A stretch of DNA of 64,000 nucleotides from contig WHVD01000018.1 of the NCBI GenBank assembly GCA_015178975.1, positions 660,001-724,000 on the forward strand, written 5' to 3'. The position numbers were made by a program, and so were the translations under genes. The notes beneath the pieces are model-generated. The model was not told where the DNA came from and searched no databases. It saw only the letters and a program-made list of their open reading frames with translations. Positions 12,661-23,890 of the stretch are shown one piece after another (position 1 is the stretch's first letter; the number at the start of each line of letters is the position of its first letter). The stretch is from Hysterangium stoloniferum. Lineage: Eukaryota > Basidiomycota > Agaricomycetes > Hysterangiales > Hysterangiaceae.

Positions 12661-12830
12661 GACACTCAAAATCCTTCTCAGTGAGGTGAAATTTAAGAAA
12701 TGGATTTTGTTTGCCACAAAATTTCAAATTGATTTCCTTATAAGGAAATTAATAGAATCTTGCAGTGCACAAAATCCATTTCTTAAATTCTAACAAAATT
12801 TGACATCCCTGCAAAGGATTTTGTGGTGCT
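12661..12830. mobile_element. Palindromic MITE-like element (about 170 bp)
   Basis: The two ends are inverted copies. CTCAAAATCCTT on the left matches AAGGATTTTGTGG on the right. The inner blocks AATTTAAGAAATGGATTTTG and its complement lie around 12690 and 12770. The whole unit could fold into a long hairpin. I cannot define a target duplication with confidence. Confidence 0.6.
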
Positions 12831-13779
12831 CCAAAAGTGGTTCACCCCAGCAGTGAGAGGGATCGAGTGCGTGGATGTGATGCAAGACCATAGGCAATGG
12901 GTGAATGCAAGAATGACTGCGCGTATGTTATTGGTGGTTCAAGATCAGTGTCGAGAACAATATTGTAGGATCGGAGCGCCGTGGTACCATAGAAGAAGAA
13001 GGCACCAAGAGGAAAGGATCTATGCATATATATATATTGTGGAACTCTTTGGGATATGGTGGAGTAGCCATGGATTGAGGTACCTACCGGTCTCGACGGT
13101 TCTTTCGATGTTCATGTTCTGCCTTCAAGCTCCCTGTTTGGGTAAAATAAGTTCAAAGAGATTGTTTCGATAGATAACAGGTCCTCGGAACATACTCCAT
13201 TGGAGATGCACACAAATGTGTGGTTCATTGTCCAGATAGCTTGAAACAGTGCATCCTGGAGAGAAAACTGGAGTTTCGACGCTTCATCGCCACTCACACT
13301 TATTATGCAACTTATTCGTCCATGTCAAGCAAAGTGGCTACAGTTGAACCTTGAGGCCACTGGAACAAAAACTTGTCATTTCATTGTAAAGAAATATACT
13401 GAACTGTTCACCTTCAGATAGAACCAGAAATTATGAGCCATGCTGGTGATCGTGCAGATTCTGGCACTGTGAAAACTTCTGGACAGTTGAAAATGGAATA
13501 CTCGGTTTAAAGATTTATTGCCCCAGCAATGTATGTGCCTCACACCAGAATTACTACATATGGCTATGACACATCCACTGGCAGTCAATCAAACAAGATA
13601 GATGAGACAGTGTATGGAAATGCAGAAAATTTTATTTTGCAACTCATTTTGCTTAGGAACAATACAACTAGGTGTGTTTCATTTATTTATGGAGAGTTCT
13701 TATTGAATTATGGCTACACATGTCCCATCACCTTCCTTTCACACAGATTAACTGGCATTATTCTTAAATTTATAGGTGT
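12831..13779. other. Unassigned sequence
   Basis: Frames at 12823-13173 (+) and 13529-13807 (+) show no domain, and no splice pattern ties them together. The sequence looks like old decayed DNA rather than a gene. Confidence 0.4.
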
Positions 13780-14178
13780 TCAATTTTGGAGCATTTTGGT
13801 GCTCTGAGTCATGTGTGGGAAAGTGTCTTGGGTTTGCTGTCTTTACCTTTAGAGACTTCATCCTTGGTGCCTCCAACACTGGCATCCCCAATAATGGTGT
13901 CCTGACAGATCATACCCAAGCTATTTCCTTTTGGGTCACACTCTCCCAATCCATTTCAATGGCTCTCCATTATTCTTTGTATTATTCCCTTGGTGTTACT
14001 TGCCTTTTCACACTCCTATTGTTTTTATCTACTCATACTTTTGATCTGCCCCTTGTGTGGTCCATCCCACTCTTCTGTCACTCTTCATAATCCCATTTTT
14101 AGAACTCAGCCATGTTCCATATCACTCATCCATTCTAGTTTAGTATAAAGTCCCTACCTGTATTCTACTATGCCTCAG
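13780..14178 (-). pseudogene. Ty3 gag remnant
   Basis: On the minus strand near 13800-13890 the reading KDEVSKGKDSKPKTLS matches KDKVSKGEDGKPKTLS of the gag at 40815-41195, which is the region between capsid and zinc knuckle. The rest is too frameshifted to follow. Confidence 0.55.
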
Positions 14179-14424
14179 TGTTATGATCCATTCCTGGATA
14201 CTTCAATCTTCTGTAATTATCTGTAACTTTCCAACCTGACTTCCATCCATGGAACATTTCCAGTTCCCATACTTCCAAACCTCATCCTTATTCTGCATTT
14301 GGTAACTTGTCTGCTGACAAGTATTCATTTATTTGCTTGTTGTACTTCTGTTTCAGAATACTTTCCCTAATTTGTCTTATTGTGATCCTAGTTTATAGTA
14401 CAATAATGAAAGAATCTATATTAG

Positions 14425-15538
14425 TGTTATGACTGGGCCCACCAGGACCCAGACCCCATTTTATATGTGTTGAATCTCTGTATTGTACAAATGACACACC
14501 AGGTGCTGCCTGGACATTCCAGACCCCTTTGTTCTCAATCCGTCTTTCCCCATTTGTCATCTGGTTTATTTTACCACCATGTTTCCCTATTTGTTTGACA
14601 TCTGGTTTATTGTGTTATTGTACTCTTGATATGTCTTTTTGTATGTCTAAGTTAGTAGTACGGAGGATAGTCACAATTTATTGAATATACAAAATGTTAT
14701 GAAAAACTCCTCATATTTTTAAGTGAGACTACTTCCTCTGGCTATGACTACATGTTTTAGGGGTTTATATTTCATTACCCCAAAATTTGATCTTTAAGAC
14801 TTGTATGCTCTTTTAAAATATGCAGAAATGTCATGGTTATACAAGATTATTTGGGTTATGACTTAATCTTTGGGATGAGATGCATTCTCTAGTATCTCTG
14901 TGACTTTTAAAATGTCCACAAACATTATAGTTAACCAAAATTATTTGGGTTATGACTTAATCTTTGGAATGAGATGCATTCTCTAGTATATTATGCAAAC
15001 TTTCAAATGTAGTTCATATAATTTAAATTTATTTTGTTTAGAAAGTTAACCAGAACTATCTGGCCAACCAATCCATGTTGTGGAAGTTATCCCCAAAAGG
15101 ATAATCCATATATGTTTGTTTGACTAACTTTTGTCAGATACAAGATAAATATTAATATTTCCTGATTCTCCAGAATGTTATCTGATAGACTGAATTTGCT
15201 TAAATATTAATTTTACAACAAACAATAAAAATATATACACTTTAGTGGATAAATAACTTTTAAAGTTTTGGGTTATCCTCCTACAATAATCCACTAGTCT
15301 ATATAGTCCAGTAGTTGTTTGTACATACAATCTGATCAGAAAATTGACTTAGTTTTTACTCATCTCTTGCACTTTGCATATTCTTCGAACACACAGGTTT
15401 CCCATCTGCTCCTGTTTGAAATTGGACAATGTGGTCTGTGAAGGTGCAGCACATAAGCTGATAAGCTGAAGCCAAGTCCTTTCCTGGAACTTCCACAGGT
15501 TTCCCCTGAAGACCTACCAGTGAGCCCAGTGCTTAACA
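14425..15538 (+). repeat. Solo LTR-C with target duplication ATTAG, carrying a MITE
   Basis: LTR starts TGTTATGACTGGG and ends GCTTAACA. ATTAG is duplicated at 14420-14424 and 15539-15543. Without the internal MITE the LTR is 494 bp and aligns with the copies at 41674, 43335 and 62674. Confidence 0.85.
14662..15281. mobile_element. MITE, 620 bp, 3-bp target duplication TAC
   Basis: Ends GGAGGATA and TATCCTCC are inverted. TAC is duplicated at 14659-14661 and 15282-15284. The empty site is visible in the LTR-C copy at 43335 (GTAGTACAATAAT). Inside, a roughly 50-bp block (TTATTTGGGTTATGACTTAA...) occurs twice, at about 14846 and 14939. No transposase. A 3-bp duplication is typical of PIF/Harbinger- or CACTA-type cut-and-paste, but the ends are not the usual ones of either group. 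Confidence 0.75.
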
Positions 15539-15548
15539 ATTAGTTTCC

Positions 15549-16392
15549 ACAGTTCCCAGATCTCGAGCCATGGATTTTCCAGTAATATTCCAAACACTTT
15601 CCAGAAATGTCCCATGGAGTCCCCAGGTAATAGTCCAGGGAGTTTCTGGGGATTAGTACAAGGAGTATCAGAATAATTACCAGAGTACTGGGATGGACTT
15701 GGCTTCAGCTTATGTGCTGCACCTTCGTACGCTCATTCAGGTGTCCATATTTCAAGCTGATGGAACACATACAAGGACGATGTAGATTCTGGAGTTCCTG
15801 GGGGAGTTCTGGAAATTGAGTGTACAGACAGACAAGAGGAGTAGAGACTGGGTCAGGATGTATTTGGGGTGTAACTAGTTTGATATTTAAACTGGATTGT
15901 AAGTACATGAGTATGGGAGACTATATAGACTTTGAAAACTAATCTATTACAAATCCAGCAGAAAAAGGATAAATGAATAAACATAAATTGAGGCAGGCAA
16001 AGAGCATACTGGGAGTTAGGGATGGAACAGAATGGAAGTGGAGGTCAAATCATGACAGGTCATTTGACCATAACAGGAATGGGATTATATGGTCTGTTAG
16101 AGGGGTTCTGGGAGTCCAGTCAGAGTCTAGTGATGGGCACAGAGAGTCAGGTATAAATAGGTTGACATGCAGGTCCAGTGGAGTCTGATGACTGGTACAT
16201 GAGATGCAGTGTTGGATATACAATAGACAGGTTGATGTGTTGGTCTGGCAGAGTCTGATGACTGGTGCATATAGGGTGACATGTGGGTCCTGGTGAGTAC
16301 TCTGGTAACTGTACCTTGGGTATGATATAGAGAGTTGGGTGCATATATTGTAGGGTGGGGTCCAGGTCCCAGTGGACTTTCTGGTCCTAACA
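15549..16392 (-). repeat. LTR-G (chimeric E/B-like LTR), 3' LTR of a broken element
   Basis: The reverse-sense LTR ends GGTCCTAACA (16392). Its left part (to about 15960) follows LTR-E, and its right part (about 16050-16392) follows LTR-B. The left end is eroded. A polypurine tract lies just outside its U3 end (see 16393), which marks it as a 3' LTR of a minus-strand element. Confidence 0.6.
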
Positions 16393-16806
16393 GTACCCTC
16401 CCTTTAAGGCCAAAGTCCCATAGAGGCCATACATAGAACATGATAAAGTTTGTTGGGGGTTGCAACTAGTGCAAGGCAGTGGGATTCAAATCAGAGTCTG
16501 GGGGCAAGACAGAGAGCCCACACAGGGTAAGTGATGGGTCCATGGGGAGTTCTGGGTGTTGAAACAGTTGAATAATACTTTGCAGAACACCCCTGTGAGT
16601 GTGATTGGAAAGTAAACACTAAGGAGACTTTCCCACACCCACAGTGGACTATACTACTAGGTGCTTATCTAAGCACCTATGCACCAGTTACTGACCTAAG
16701 GTAACTGCACCTGCAGTGCTGGAAAAAATACTACAAATATCAGAAGAATATAAAGATCATAATAGACTATGTTAGAGCTGTAGTATCATACTCTAACACT
16801 GGGAAC
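16393..16806 (-). other. Polypurine tract and 3' internal remnant of a Ty3 element
   Basis: Read on the minus strand, GGCCTTAAAGGGAGGGTAC directly precedes TGTTAGGACC. A purine-rich tract touching the LTR start is the plus-strand primer of LTR retroelements. The remaining 400 bp carries no open frame. Confidence 0.55.
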
Positions 16807-17442
16807 TGTGAAGAGTGGTGGAAGTTCTAACCATTCTATATATGAAGAATATCAACCATTTAGGTATGACATGACAATGTATTGACTATCTAAGTCTAAT
16901 ACAGACCAAACACATATTGACTGTTTAGTTCAATACGGTCGAGTGAATTAGCTATCTAAAGTAGAATAGAGAGCTAAAACGAATAAAGGAGAATTGACTG
17001 TAAAGTATGATTCTGAATGACTGCTTGAGTGTTGAAGAGAATAATGAGAGAGTCAAATAACAGAGTAGTGTGGATGTAGTCCCCACAGATTGAGATAATG
17101 GTTCGAGTTTCGACTAGTATAGTTCGAAGCTCTGATTGCACTAGTAGTTAAAGCCCATTTGTGACGGTTGAGACGATACCCCAATCACAACTTACAGGAC
17201 ACTAACTGGGTGTCTGGGTAAGTTGTGGTTACAGGGTAAAAAGTGTCTGAGTTCTAACTACTGATGCTAGAATACATAAGTCTGGCACATATACACCCAC
17301 AAGAGTCAATGTACTGAATGCATAGGCCGTCAAACTAAATATATGTGTATGATAAAATAGAGAGAAAATAGAAATAATAATGGAGATATAGTGTGGGCTC
17401 TTCTGGACTATATTTTGGAGTATATTTTGCAGTATCTCTCAC
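16807..17442 (-). repeat. Older LTR-F copy
   Basis: Starts TGTGAAGAGTGG and follows the 630-bp LTR-F sequence with many transitions. Its last bases CTCAC were used as the insertion site of the complete element that begins at 17443. The old element continues after that insertion at 29306 with GTGCCCCCCAG, the sequence expected just inside the LTR. Confidence 0.8.
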
Positions 17443-18072
17443 TGTGAAGAGTGGTGGAAGTTCTAACTGTTCTATATATGAAGAATATCGACCGTTTAGG
17501 TACAACACGTAGTTGTATTGACTATCTAAGTTCAATACACGCCGATAAGTATCGACTATTTAGTTCAATACGTCCAAGCAAAGTAACTATCTAAGTAGAG
17601 TAGATAACTACAACGAAATAAAGGAATCGACCGTAGGTATGATCCCGAGTGACTGCTCAGGTGTAGAAACGAGTAATGAGAGTCAAATGATAAAGTAGCG
17701 TGGATGTCGTCCATGCGGATTGAGATATAGATAAGGTTTTGACTGGTACAGTTCGAAACCAAGAATGCATAGATAGTTGAAGCCCGTCTGTGACGGTCGA
17801 GATGATACCTCAATCACGACTTACAGGACACCTACTGTGTGTCTGGGTAAGTCGTGGTTACAAGGTAAAAAGTGTCTGAGTTTTAACTACAGGTGCTAGA
17901 ATACATAAGTCTGGTGTGTATGCACCCACAAGAGTCGATGTACTGCAAACATAGGTCGTTGAACTAATTATAAGTGTATAATAAAATAGAGAGAAAATAG
18001 AAATAATAAAGGAAATATAGTATGAGCTTATCCAACTATATTTCCCGAGTATATTTTGCTGTACCTCTCACA
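17443..18072 (-). repeat. 3' LTR of the chromovirus
   Basis: 630 bp, TGTGAAGAG...CTCTCACA. Differs from the 5' LTR at about 22 positions by eye, all transitions and nearly all at CG/TG/CA sites. Confidence 0.93.
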
Positions 18073-18090
18073 GTGCCCCCCAGGTCGAAG
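18073..18090 (-). promoter_or_regulatory. Polypurine tract of the chromovirus
   Basis: On the minus strand CTTCGACCTGGGGGGCAC immediately precedes the 3' LTR. The G-run is the likely primer for plus-strand DNA synthesis. The same motif (GTGCCCCCCAG on the plus strand) follows the older copy at 29307. Confidence 0.65.
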
Positions 18091-18097
18091 AGCTATG

Positions 18098-19467
18098 TCA
18101 AAGGAGGTGGCGAAGGACGCTTGGAACTCCTCCCCATGCATCCTGTGACGAACCTCCAAGGTGTAGGATGGCATTTCCCCAGGCGAGACGCTTGGTGCGA
18201 AAGGAAAGAACAATATCCTCCCGCTTCGAAACATCATTGGCGGATGTCAACCCATCCAGCTTCTGGATCAACGAGACCCAATGACTGTAGGCCTTCTGGT
18301 GCGTTCGAATGATGGCGCGAACACGATCAGTGGAAGCGTCTGTAAGGTGGGCAATAAGAGGAGGCCGAGGGTGTAATGATGATGGGGTAGGAGGGAGAAT
18401 TGGTGAGGAGCTCACATCTCTGGGAATGCCTCCTGAGGTGCCAGAGTCCAACAACAGTTGCTCCAACAAGTCGACGAGGTCCACAGCTGAGTGGATTGGT
18501 GTATGCTCAGGAAGAACACAAGAGGAGTTGACAAGCAGGGACCGAAACATGGAAAGCTCCACTCGTTTGATATCCTCCGCTAAATGCAGCTGTTCCTTAG
18601 GGTCATTGACGCATAAGTAAAACATACTCATATGGTCCAACAATGTGAGAGACCCGCTATACCCTTGAATATGCCCTTTAAGAAGAGGGTGCCGTAGACT
18701 CGGTCCTAGTCGCGTCAGCATGTGTCCCACAGTGAAGATGTCTGAGGGGTAATTAATGGACACACGCATCCAACTTGACTGGAAGAGACATGAGGAGCCA
18801 GCCATATCCCGAGGGTGTGAGGGAGAGGGCGGCTGTGGTGGGGGGCTGTGAATGGGGTCGGCCGAGGAAGGGTCAATGACCAGGGGCTCGTCGGCGTGAA
18901 CACAGCTTTCCGCTTCCCTTTTGCCTTTTCACTTAAGGGGGGAGTTTCCTCGAAGACATCCATTGCTGGGGGAGGTTCCTTGGAGACCTCCGTGACTGAA
19001 GGGGGTGCCTCGAGGACTTCCTCCATAGGCGTCGCGAGAATTTCCGGGGTAGGGTGATCAACATCCATTAATGAAACATTAGATAGTTGAATGGGGCTCC
19101 CCAGGGAAATGCAAGGGGAGTAGGGAGAGGCAGGCGGTGGACTCTGTGCTGATGAGGAAACAAGGGAAGTGTCCAACACCACAGGGAGCAGCGGTGTCGG
19201 GGTAGAGTGGGTGACGACAAGAGGGTCAGGTGACGTGCAAGGGGGTGGGGTTGGCTGTGGTGCTGGAGAAGGCTTGGATGCGGGTGAGGGTGGTGGTAAG
19301 AGGGAATGTCCCATGATGGGGAGGGGTAATGATATAGGGGGAAGAAAAGGTAGGTCGGTGGATGGTTCAAGACTTCCCGGCAACTCTGAAAAGGGTGTGA
19401 AGCACTGTAGTGGGGGTACAGAAGAGGTGTGTGGAGGTGGGGAGAGATGAGTGGAGCTGGATGGCAT
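18098..19467 (-). pseudogene. Extra 3' ORF of the chromovirus, proline-rich plus globular part, frameshifted
   Basis: Two long minus-strand frames overlap at 18715-18805 and together look like one protein of about 450 residues broken by a single frameshift. The first frame (19467-18715, 250 residues) is very rich in Pro and Ser with acidic PPP-containing repeats and a basic KAKGKRKA patch. The second frame (18805-18098, about 235 residues) has a balanced composition with helical stretches, such as one around EQLHLAEDIKRVELSMFRSL. I recognise no domain, and it is not env-like since there is no signal peptide or membrane segment. It lies between the chromodomain and the 3' LTR in sense orientation. 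Function unknown. Confidence 0.55.
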
Positions 19468-19524
19468 GGCAGAGTCAGCTGGATGATACCCCCTCCAAAC
19501 TCTGATGGAAGTCGGCAGTTTTCG

Positions 19525-20660
19525 TCATTGGTTAGGGTCACTTGTGAAGAAGTGGATGGTGTCAGGGAGTAGAAAACCTTCATGGCAGTCAGCGCCGAGG
19601 TACTTGCTGTCGTAGGTGGGGTAGCACGATTGATCGTCCTTTGAATCAGATGAAAGATCACCGGGCCCCATCCGGTAGGTTCGTTCCTGAGGTCCACGGT
19701 GTGAAGGGGGTCTGGGAGGTAGTGCAATTCCGTCCCCACATTGCAATACAATGTTTTGTAGTTTGATCCTTTGCACCTTGTCCCAATCGTAGAAGGTGAC
19801 TCTGTCTTTTCCTTTCCTGCTTTTCTGTCCTACACTCTGAACGCAAGGCGTGCCCCTGTCGCTGCAATCTGTCTCAGCAAAATCTGTCCATTTATGACCC
19901 GAAGGGGGAGTGATTATTGAAGGGTTGTTGTGTCCTTCCATTCTCCTCCATTCCTGTCATGTCCACCTCGAAGGGACATTATCCCTAGCACCCATCGTCC
20001 GCTGTCCTTCTAAGTACTCCTCCCATCTCTTCCGCTTGAGCGTTTTCAATTCCTCTTGGACTTGTGCAGAGAAAGCCTTGGACTGCTGTTTTTTCCTGAT
20101 CTCCTCTTTGGTAGAAGGGAAAATACTACGAGAAGGTGGGGGGTTTCACCCCATGTTACCGAAGGAGCCCCCCAAGTACCAGGGGATGGGGGTGTAGCTT
20201 TTGAAATGGAGTCCGTTCGCGTATGGTGCGTGGACGATGAGGTCTCCTCCATGTGCTCGACAATTTCTGTTCGAGGGGGTGGGGAAGGAGGAACTGTCAT
20301 TTGGGGTCAAGGTACTCTTTTGAAATTGGGAAATCGAGGTCTGGGGAGAGGAGCGTATGGAGTAACGTTCCCTGAGTTGGTGGATGTTCCCGCCATGTTG
20401 TCCTGCACGGCAGAGGGTATTGACAAATACCTTCCAGAATTAACTGTGGAGTGCTCGAACTTTTCAGTACAAGACAACGTGGTAGAAGTATTAATAGGTT
20501 GGGGTCACGGTATTGTTTTGAAATTGGGGAACTTGGGTTTAGGTTGTTGCTCCTGCGACATAGAGTACTGATTTGAGAGGTTGATGTGGAGGAAAGAGAT
20601 AGGGGGATGAAAATTTTCTTTAGCGGATTTACGTATTTTATATTAATTTCAAACTCCACT
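19525..20660 (-). pseudogene. Extra 3' ORF region, upstream part, broken
   Basis: Frames 20660-20297, 20300-20046 and 19941-19525 run on the minus strand in sense with pol. A short peptide motif of the type FPISKEYLDP / SPISKQYRDP occurs twice (about 20310 and 20510), a sign of internal duplication. The 19941-19525 frame has a charged stretch KSRKGKDRVTFYDWDKVQRI. No known domain. It probably belongs to the same accessory coding region as 18098-19467. Confidence 0.45.
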
Positions 20661-20755
20661 CGGTTATTGAGGTAAAAGCCCGAGGGGGATGAAAGCGAGA
20701 GGTAGAGCTAGAAGTAAATAAACATTGTTGTTGTCATGAGAATGTGAAACGATTG

Positions 20756-22675
20756 TTAGATTCGATAAATAGCTTTGTATGCTCTAAGAAGAGTGGGGGC
20801 GTTACAAAGGTCGTTGCTGTTTAACCAGGTGTCCTCCTCAGGTCCATAACCTTTCCATCAAACTTGGAAAAGGAGTCGATTTTGATGCTTTTTGTGCCCT
20901 ACTATAGCTTCTACTTCGTACTCCCCATCATTATGATTGAGTTCCTGAGGATTCTCAAGTAGCTCCCTGGATCCGAATTCCTTAGGGGAGAGGTGGTACC
21001 TTTTAAGATGGTCTCAGTTGATCACTGGGTGCAATTGATATTCCGAGGGAATGTGAAGTTGAAAGACTTGAGAATTGATCTTCTCCAAGACCTCGAACAG
21101 CCCTATCTGTCTTTGTATAAGTTTCCTTCCAGGTCCTTTGGCTTCGATGAGCTCGAGGGAATGGGGATTGATCAGAACATAATCTCCCTCTGAGATATCT
21201 TCCACCAATCTCCTTCTCTTATTGTAGCTGCAGGCTTGTGTTTCTTGTGCTCGTGCAATAGAATCCCACACCACCTGCTGATGGTTTTCCAATTCTAAGA
21301 TCCATTGGTTGGCTAGAGGGCTATCCGATAATTCTCTGGGAACCATGGGGTCGTCCCCTCCTAGACAGTGAGATATTCCTCTTGGTAAGTAGCCCATCAG
21401 CAAAAAGGCCAGCGCATAGCTTGTTGAGCTTTGAACCGTCGAATTGTAGGTATGAGCCACTACTTGAGTCCATTTAGACCATTCCTCCTTCAAAGAGGCG
21501 CAGTACGCTCTGAGCATTTGCTCCACAATAGCATTAGCGTTTTCCATTTGACCGTCGGTCTGAGGATGGTGGGACGAGGATACTGCAAGGGCACTTCCGT
21601 ATACTTTGCAGACTTCTCTCCAGAACCTACAGGTCCACCTCTTGTCTCGATCACAGATTATCCTTGAAGGCAGGCCGAAAGGAGTGGCTACCTTATTCAC
21701 GAAGATTCGCGCGAATCCTTCTGCAGATAGATCTGAAGTGGTGGGCTCATAAATTAAAAAACACGTGAGTTTATCCACAGTGACGAAGATGGCTGAGTAA
21801 CCGCTCTCTGCAGAAGGAGGCAATCCCATAATCAGGTCCATCGAGACAACCTCAAACGGCCTTAAGGGTACATCTGCGGGTTGAAGAGCTCCTTGTCGAG
21901 CGGAATGATCGACTTTAGTTTTCTGGCATATGTCACAGCTGCGAGCATATACCACACAGTCATGCAACATCCTCGGCCAGAAGAAACGGTCCTTCATCAG
22001 CTGAAAGAGTCTGTGACCGCCTGCGTGAGCTTCTTCAAAGGGGTTATCATGTATCAGCTTGAGTATGGTTGATGTCATGCTGCTAGGGATGCAGATTCGA
22101 CTTTTCCAGTCTGAATCTCGAAAGAACAATAGCTTATTCTTGCCGATGAAATAATGCAAAGGGGTAGCTATCATGTTCGGAGAAATAGGATCGGCAGCAT
22201 AATGATTTTTCAAAGCAGGATCCTTCTGGTATCCATCATGAAGTTCCTTAGCGTAATTTTCGTCGATTTCTATAAGCAATTGGGGATTTGAGAGAGTGAA
22301 ATTTGCCTCATCAAGTTCATCATTCCTGGGGAGGTTGTGCAAATCCCATTTCGTTTGGGGGACCTCTTCCATCGTTCCGACTGGGTCAACTAACTCGTGG
22401 GGAGTGAGAAAGATGGCCTTTTCCACTGGTTTGTTCTCCCATAACATCTCGTTGTCAGTCCAGTTGTAAGAATCCGCTTCGATTGGTAAAAGGTCGTCTC
22501 TCATGGGGCTAGCACAATCAGGCACTCGGGGAAGTCTAGACAGTGGGTCAACATTGCTGTGTATCCATCCTGCTCTATGTAAGATTTCCAGACCAGGGTA
22601 TGCAGTGTATACCACCCCCCATGTGGCCAGTCGACGATTGGTATTCTCGTAAGATCTGGCCCATTGCAATGCCAC
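20756..22675 (-). pseudogene. Integrase and chromodomain of the chromovirus
   Basis: The zinc-binding H-H-C-C part is visible (HDNPFEEAHAGGH then CVVYARSCDICQ). The catalytic core follows, with Asp in VSMDLIMGL, Asp in IICDRDKRW and Glu in DGQMENANA, then the C-terminal barrel region. The frame meets a TGA after HPVIN, where TGG (Trp) is expected. After it comes KRYHLSP and a chromodomain, YEVEAIVGHKKHQNRLLFQV-stop-WKGYGPEEDTW, whose second stop is again TGA for TGG. The chromodomain normally tethers integration to heterochromatin. Both stops would leave a truncated integrase. Confidence 0.9.
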
Positions 22676-23890
22676 ATGGCAGTGATCAGGAGGATATGTT
22701 CTCCCTCAATAAAGGGCTGGAAATGGACTAGTCCCTCTTTAGCAGCTAACGCCTCATGCTCTGTGGTGGAGTAATTACACTCTGCTTTCTTGAGCGTACA
22801 GCTCCATAGGCGATGATGCACTCAACCGTGACGCTGGTGTCATCAAAATCTGAGGCCCAGGAATCCATCCAAGTAAATTCTGGCTCCTTGGTTTTATAAT
22901 GAGTGACGAAAATGGGCATGTCTCGTGATTGATCAAAGGCTGCTCTTGCTTGGGCATATATCTTTGTATCCTTTAGGTCCTTAAGTGTCATCCTCTGTAT
23001 TTGTTGAAGACAACTTCCCAGCGTGAAATCTGAAGCGTCCATGTATAACTGATAAGGCATACCGCTCACAGGGTGTCCGAGTACAGGAGCAGAGCTCAAT
23101 GCAACCTTAATGTCTTCAAAAGCTCGGGCATGTTTGGAATCCCAGGTCCAATGAACTCCCTTTTTTAAAAGGTTGAAGAGTGGAGCAACCGTCCAGGAGT
23201 AAAATGGTATGTATGCAGAAAAGTACAAGACCATTCTGAGAAAATGTTGAAGATCTGCTATCCTAGAAGGTGTAGCTAGTTCTAGTATAGCGGCGACTTT
23301 TTCTTGATGGGTCAAAAAACTGAGTCTAGACACCTTATGTCCTAGTAAGAGAATTGAATTATACCCAACATAACACTTTTTAGGTGAGAGAGTGATTCCC
23401 GCTGCAATTATGGCTTGCAGAACCTGATCTAAATGCTCTAGATGATCGTCCCATGTCTTAGAAAAGATCACGATATTGTCAATATAAACTAGGCAGAATA
23501 TCCAAAGGTAAGGTGTGAGTACAGTCTGCATAACTCTTTGGAATATAGAAGGTCCGTTAGGAAGTCCAAAGGGCATTCTCCTGAATTGCCACAGTCCTTG
23601 ATGGGATCTGAAAGTGGTCTTCGGTTTGTCTTCCTCTAACATCTCAAGTTGGGGTAAAGCCGGCTAGTGTGTCAAAGGAAGATAGGACGTTGGATCCTGA
23701 AAGCGCTTGCATGATTTCCAATTGGCATGGTAGTGGGAATTTGTCGGGAACTGTTAGACTGTTCAACTTCCTATAGTCAATTACCACTCACAGTTTCCCG
23801 TTGCGGTAAACAACAAAGGCTGGCACCCCCCAAGGACTCTTGGACGGTTCGATTACTCCCTGTTGAAACCAAGTATCCATTTGTTCGTCA
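22501..23890 (-). pseudogene. Reverse transcriptase and RNase H of the chromovirus
   Basis: RT starts with QGVIEPSKSPWGVPAFVV near 23850 and continues from 23642 with RMPFGLPNGPSIFQR. The catalytic box reads VYIDNIVIFS, where Ty3 RT has Y-(V/L/I)-D-D, so the second Asp is Asn. RNase H follows (YMDASDFTLGS near 23040, TTEHEALAAKEGL near 22740). Frame breaks occur near 23643-23790, 22820 and 22670. The enzyme is dead in this copy. Confidence 0.9.

Larger units (their letters stand above)
14179..15556 (+). repeat. LTR-D fragment interrupted by LTR-C
   Basis: LTR-D sequence starts at TGTTATGATCC (14179) and matches the complete LTR-D at 42329 up to ...TATATTAG. After the inserted LTR-C it resumes for about a dozen bases (ATTAGTTTCCACA, from 15539), then joins LTR-G. 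The join to LTR-G truncates the right half. Confidence 0.65.

Noticed and set aside
12823..13173. Plus-strand ORF of 116 codons
   Set aside because: Starts inside the palindromic MITE and has no recognisable protein features.
18098..18805. Envelope gene of an errantivirus-like element
   Set aside because: No signal peptide, furin-like site or membrane segment; composition is soluble.
18848..19450. Plus-strand Gly-rich ORFs
   Set aside because: Antisense shadows of the proline-rich minus-strand accessory ORF of the chromovirus.
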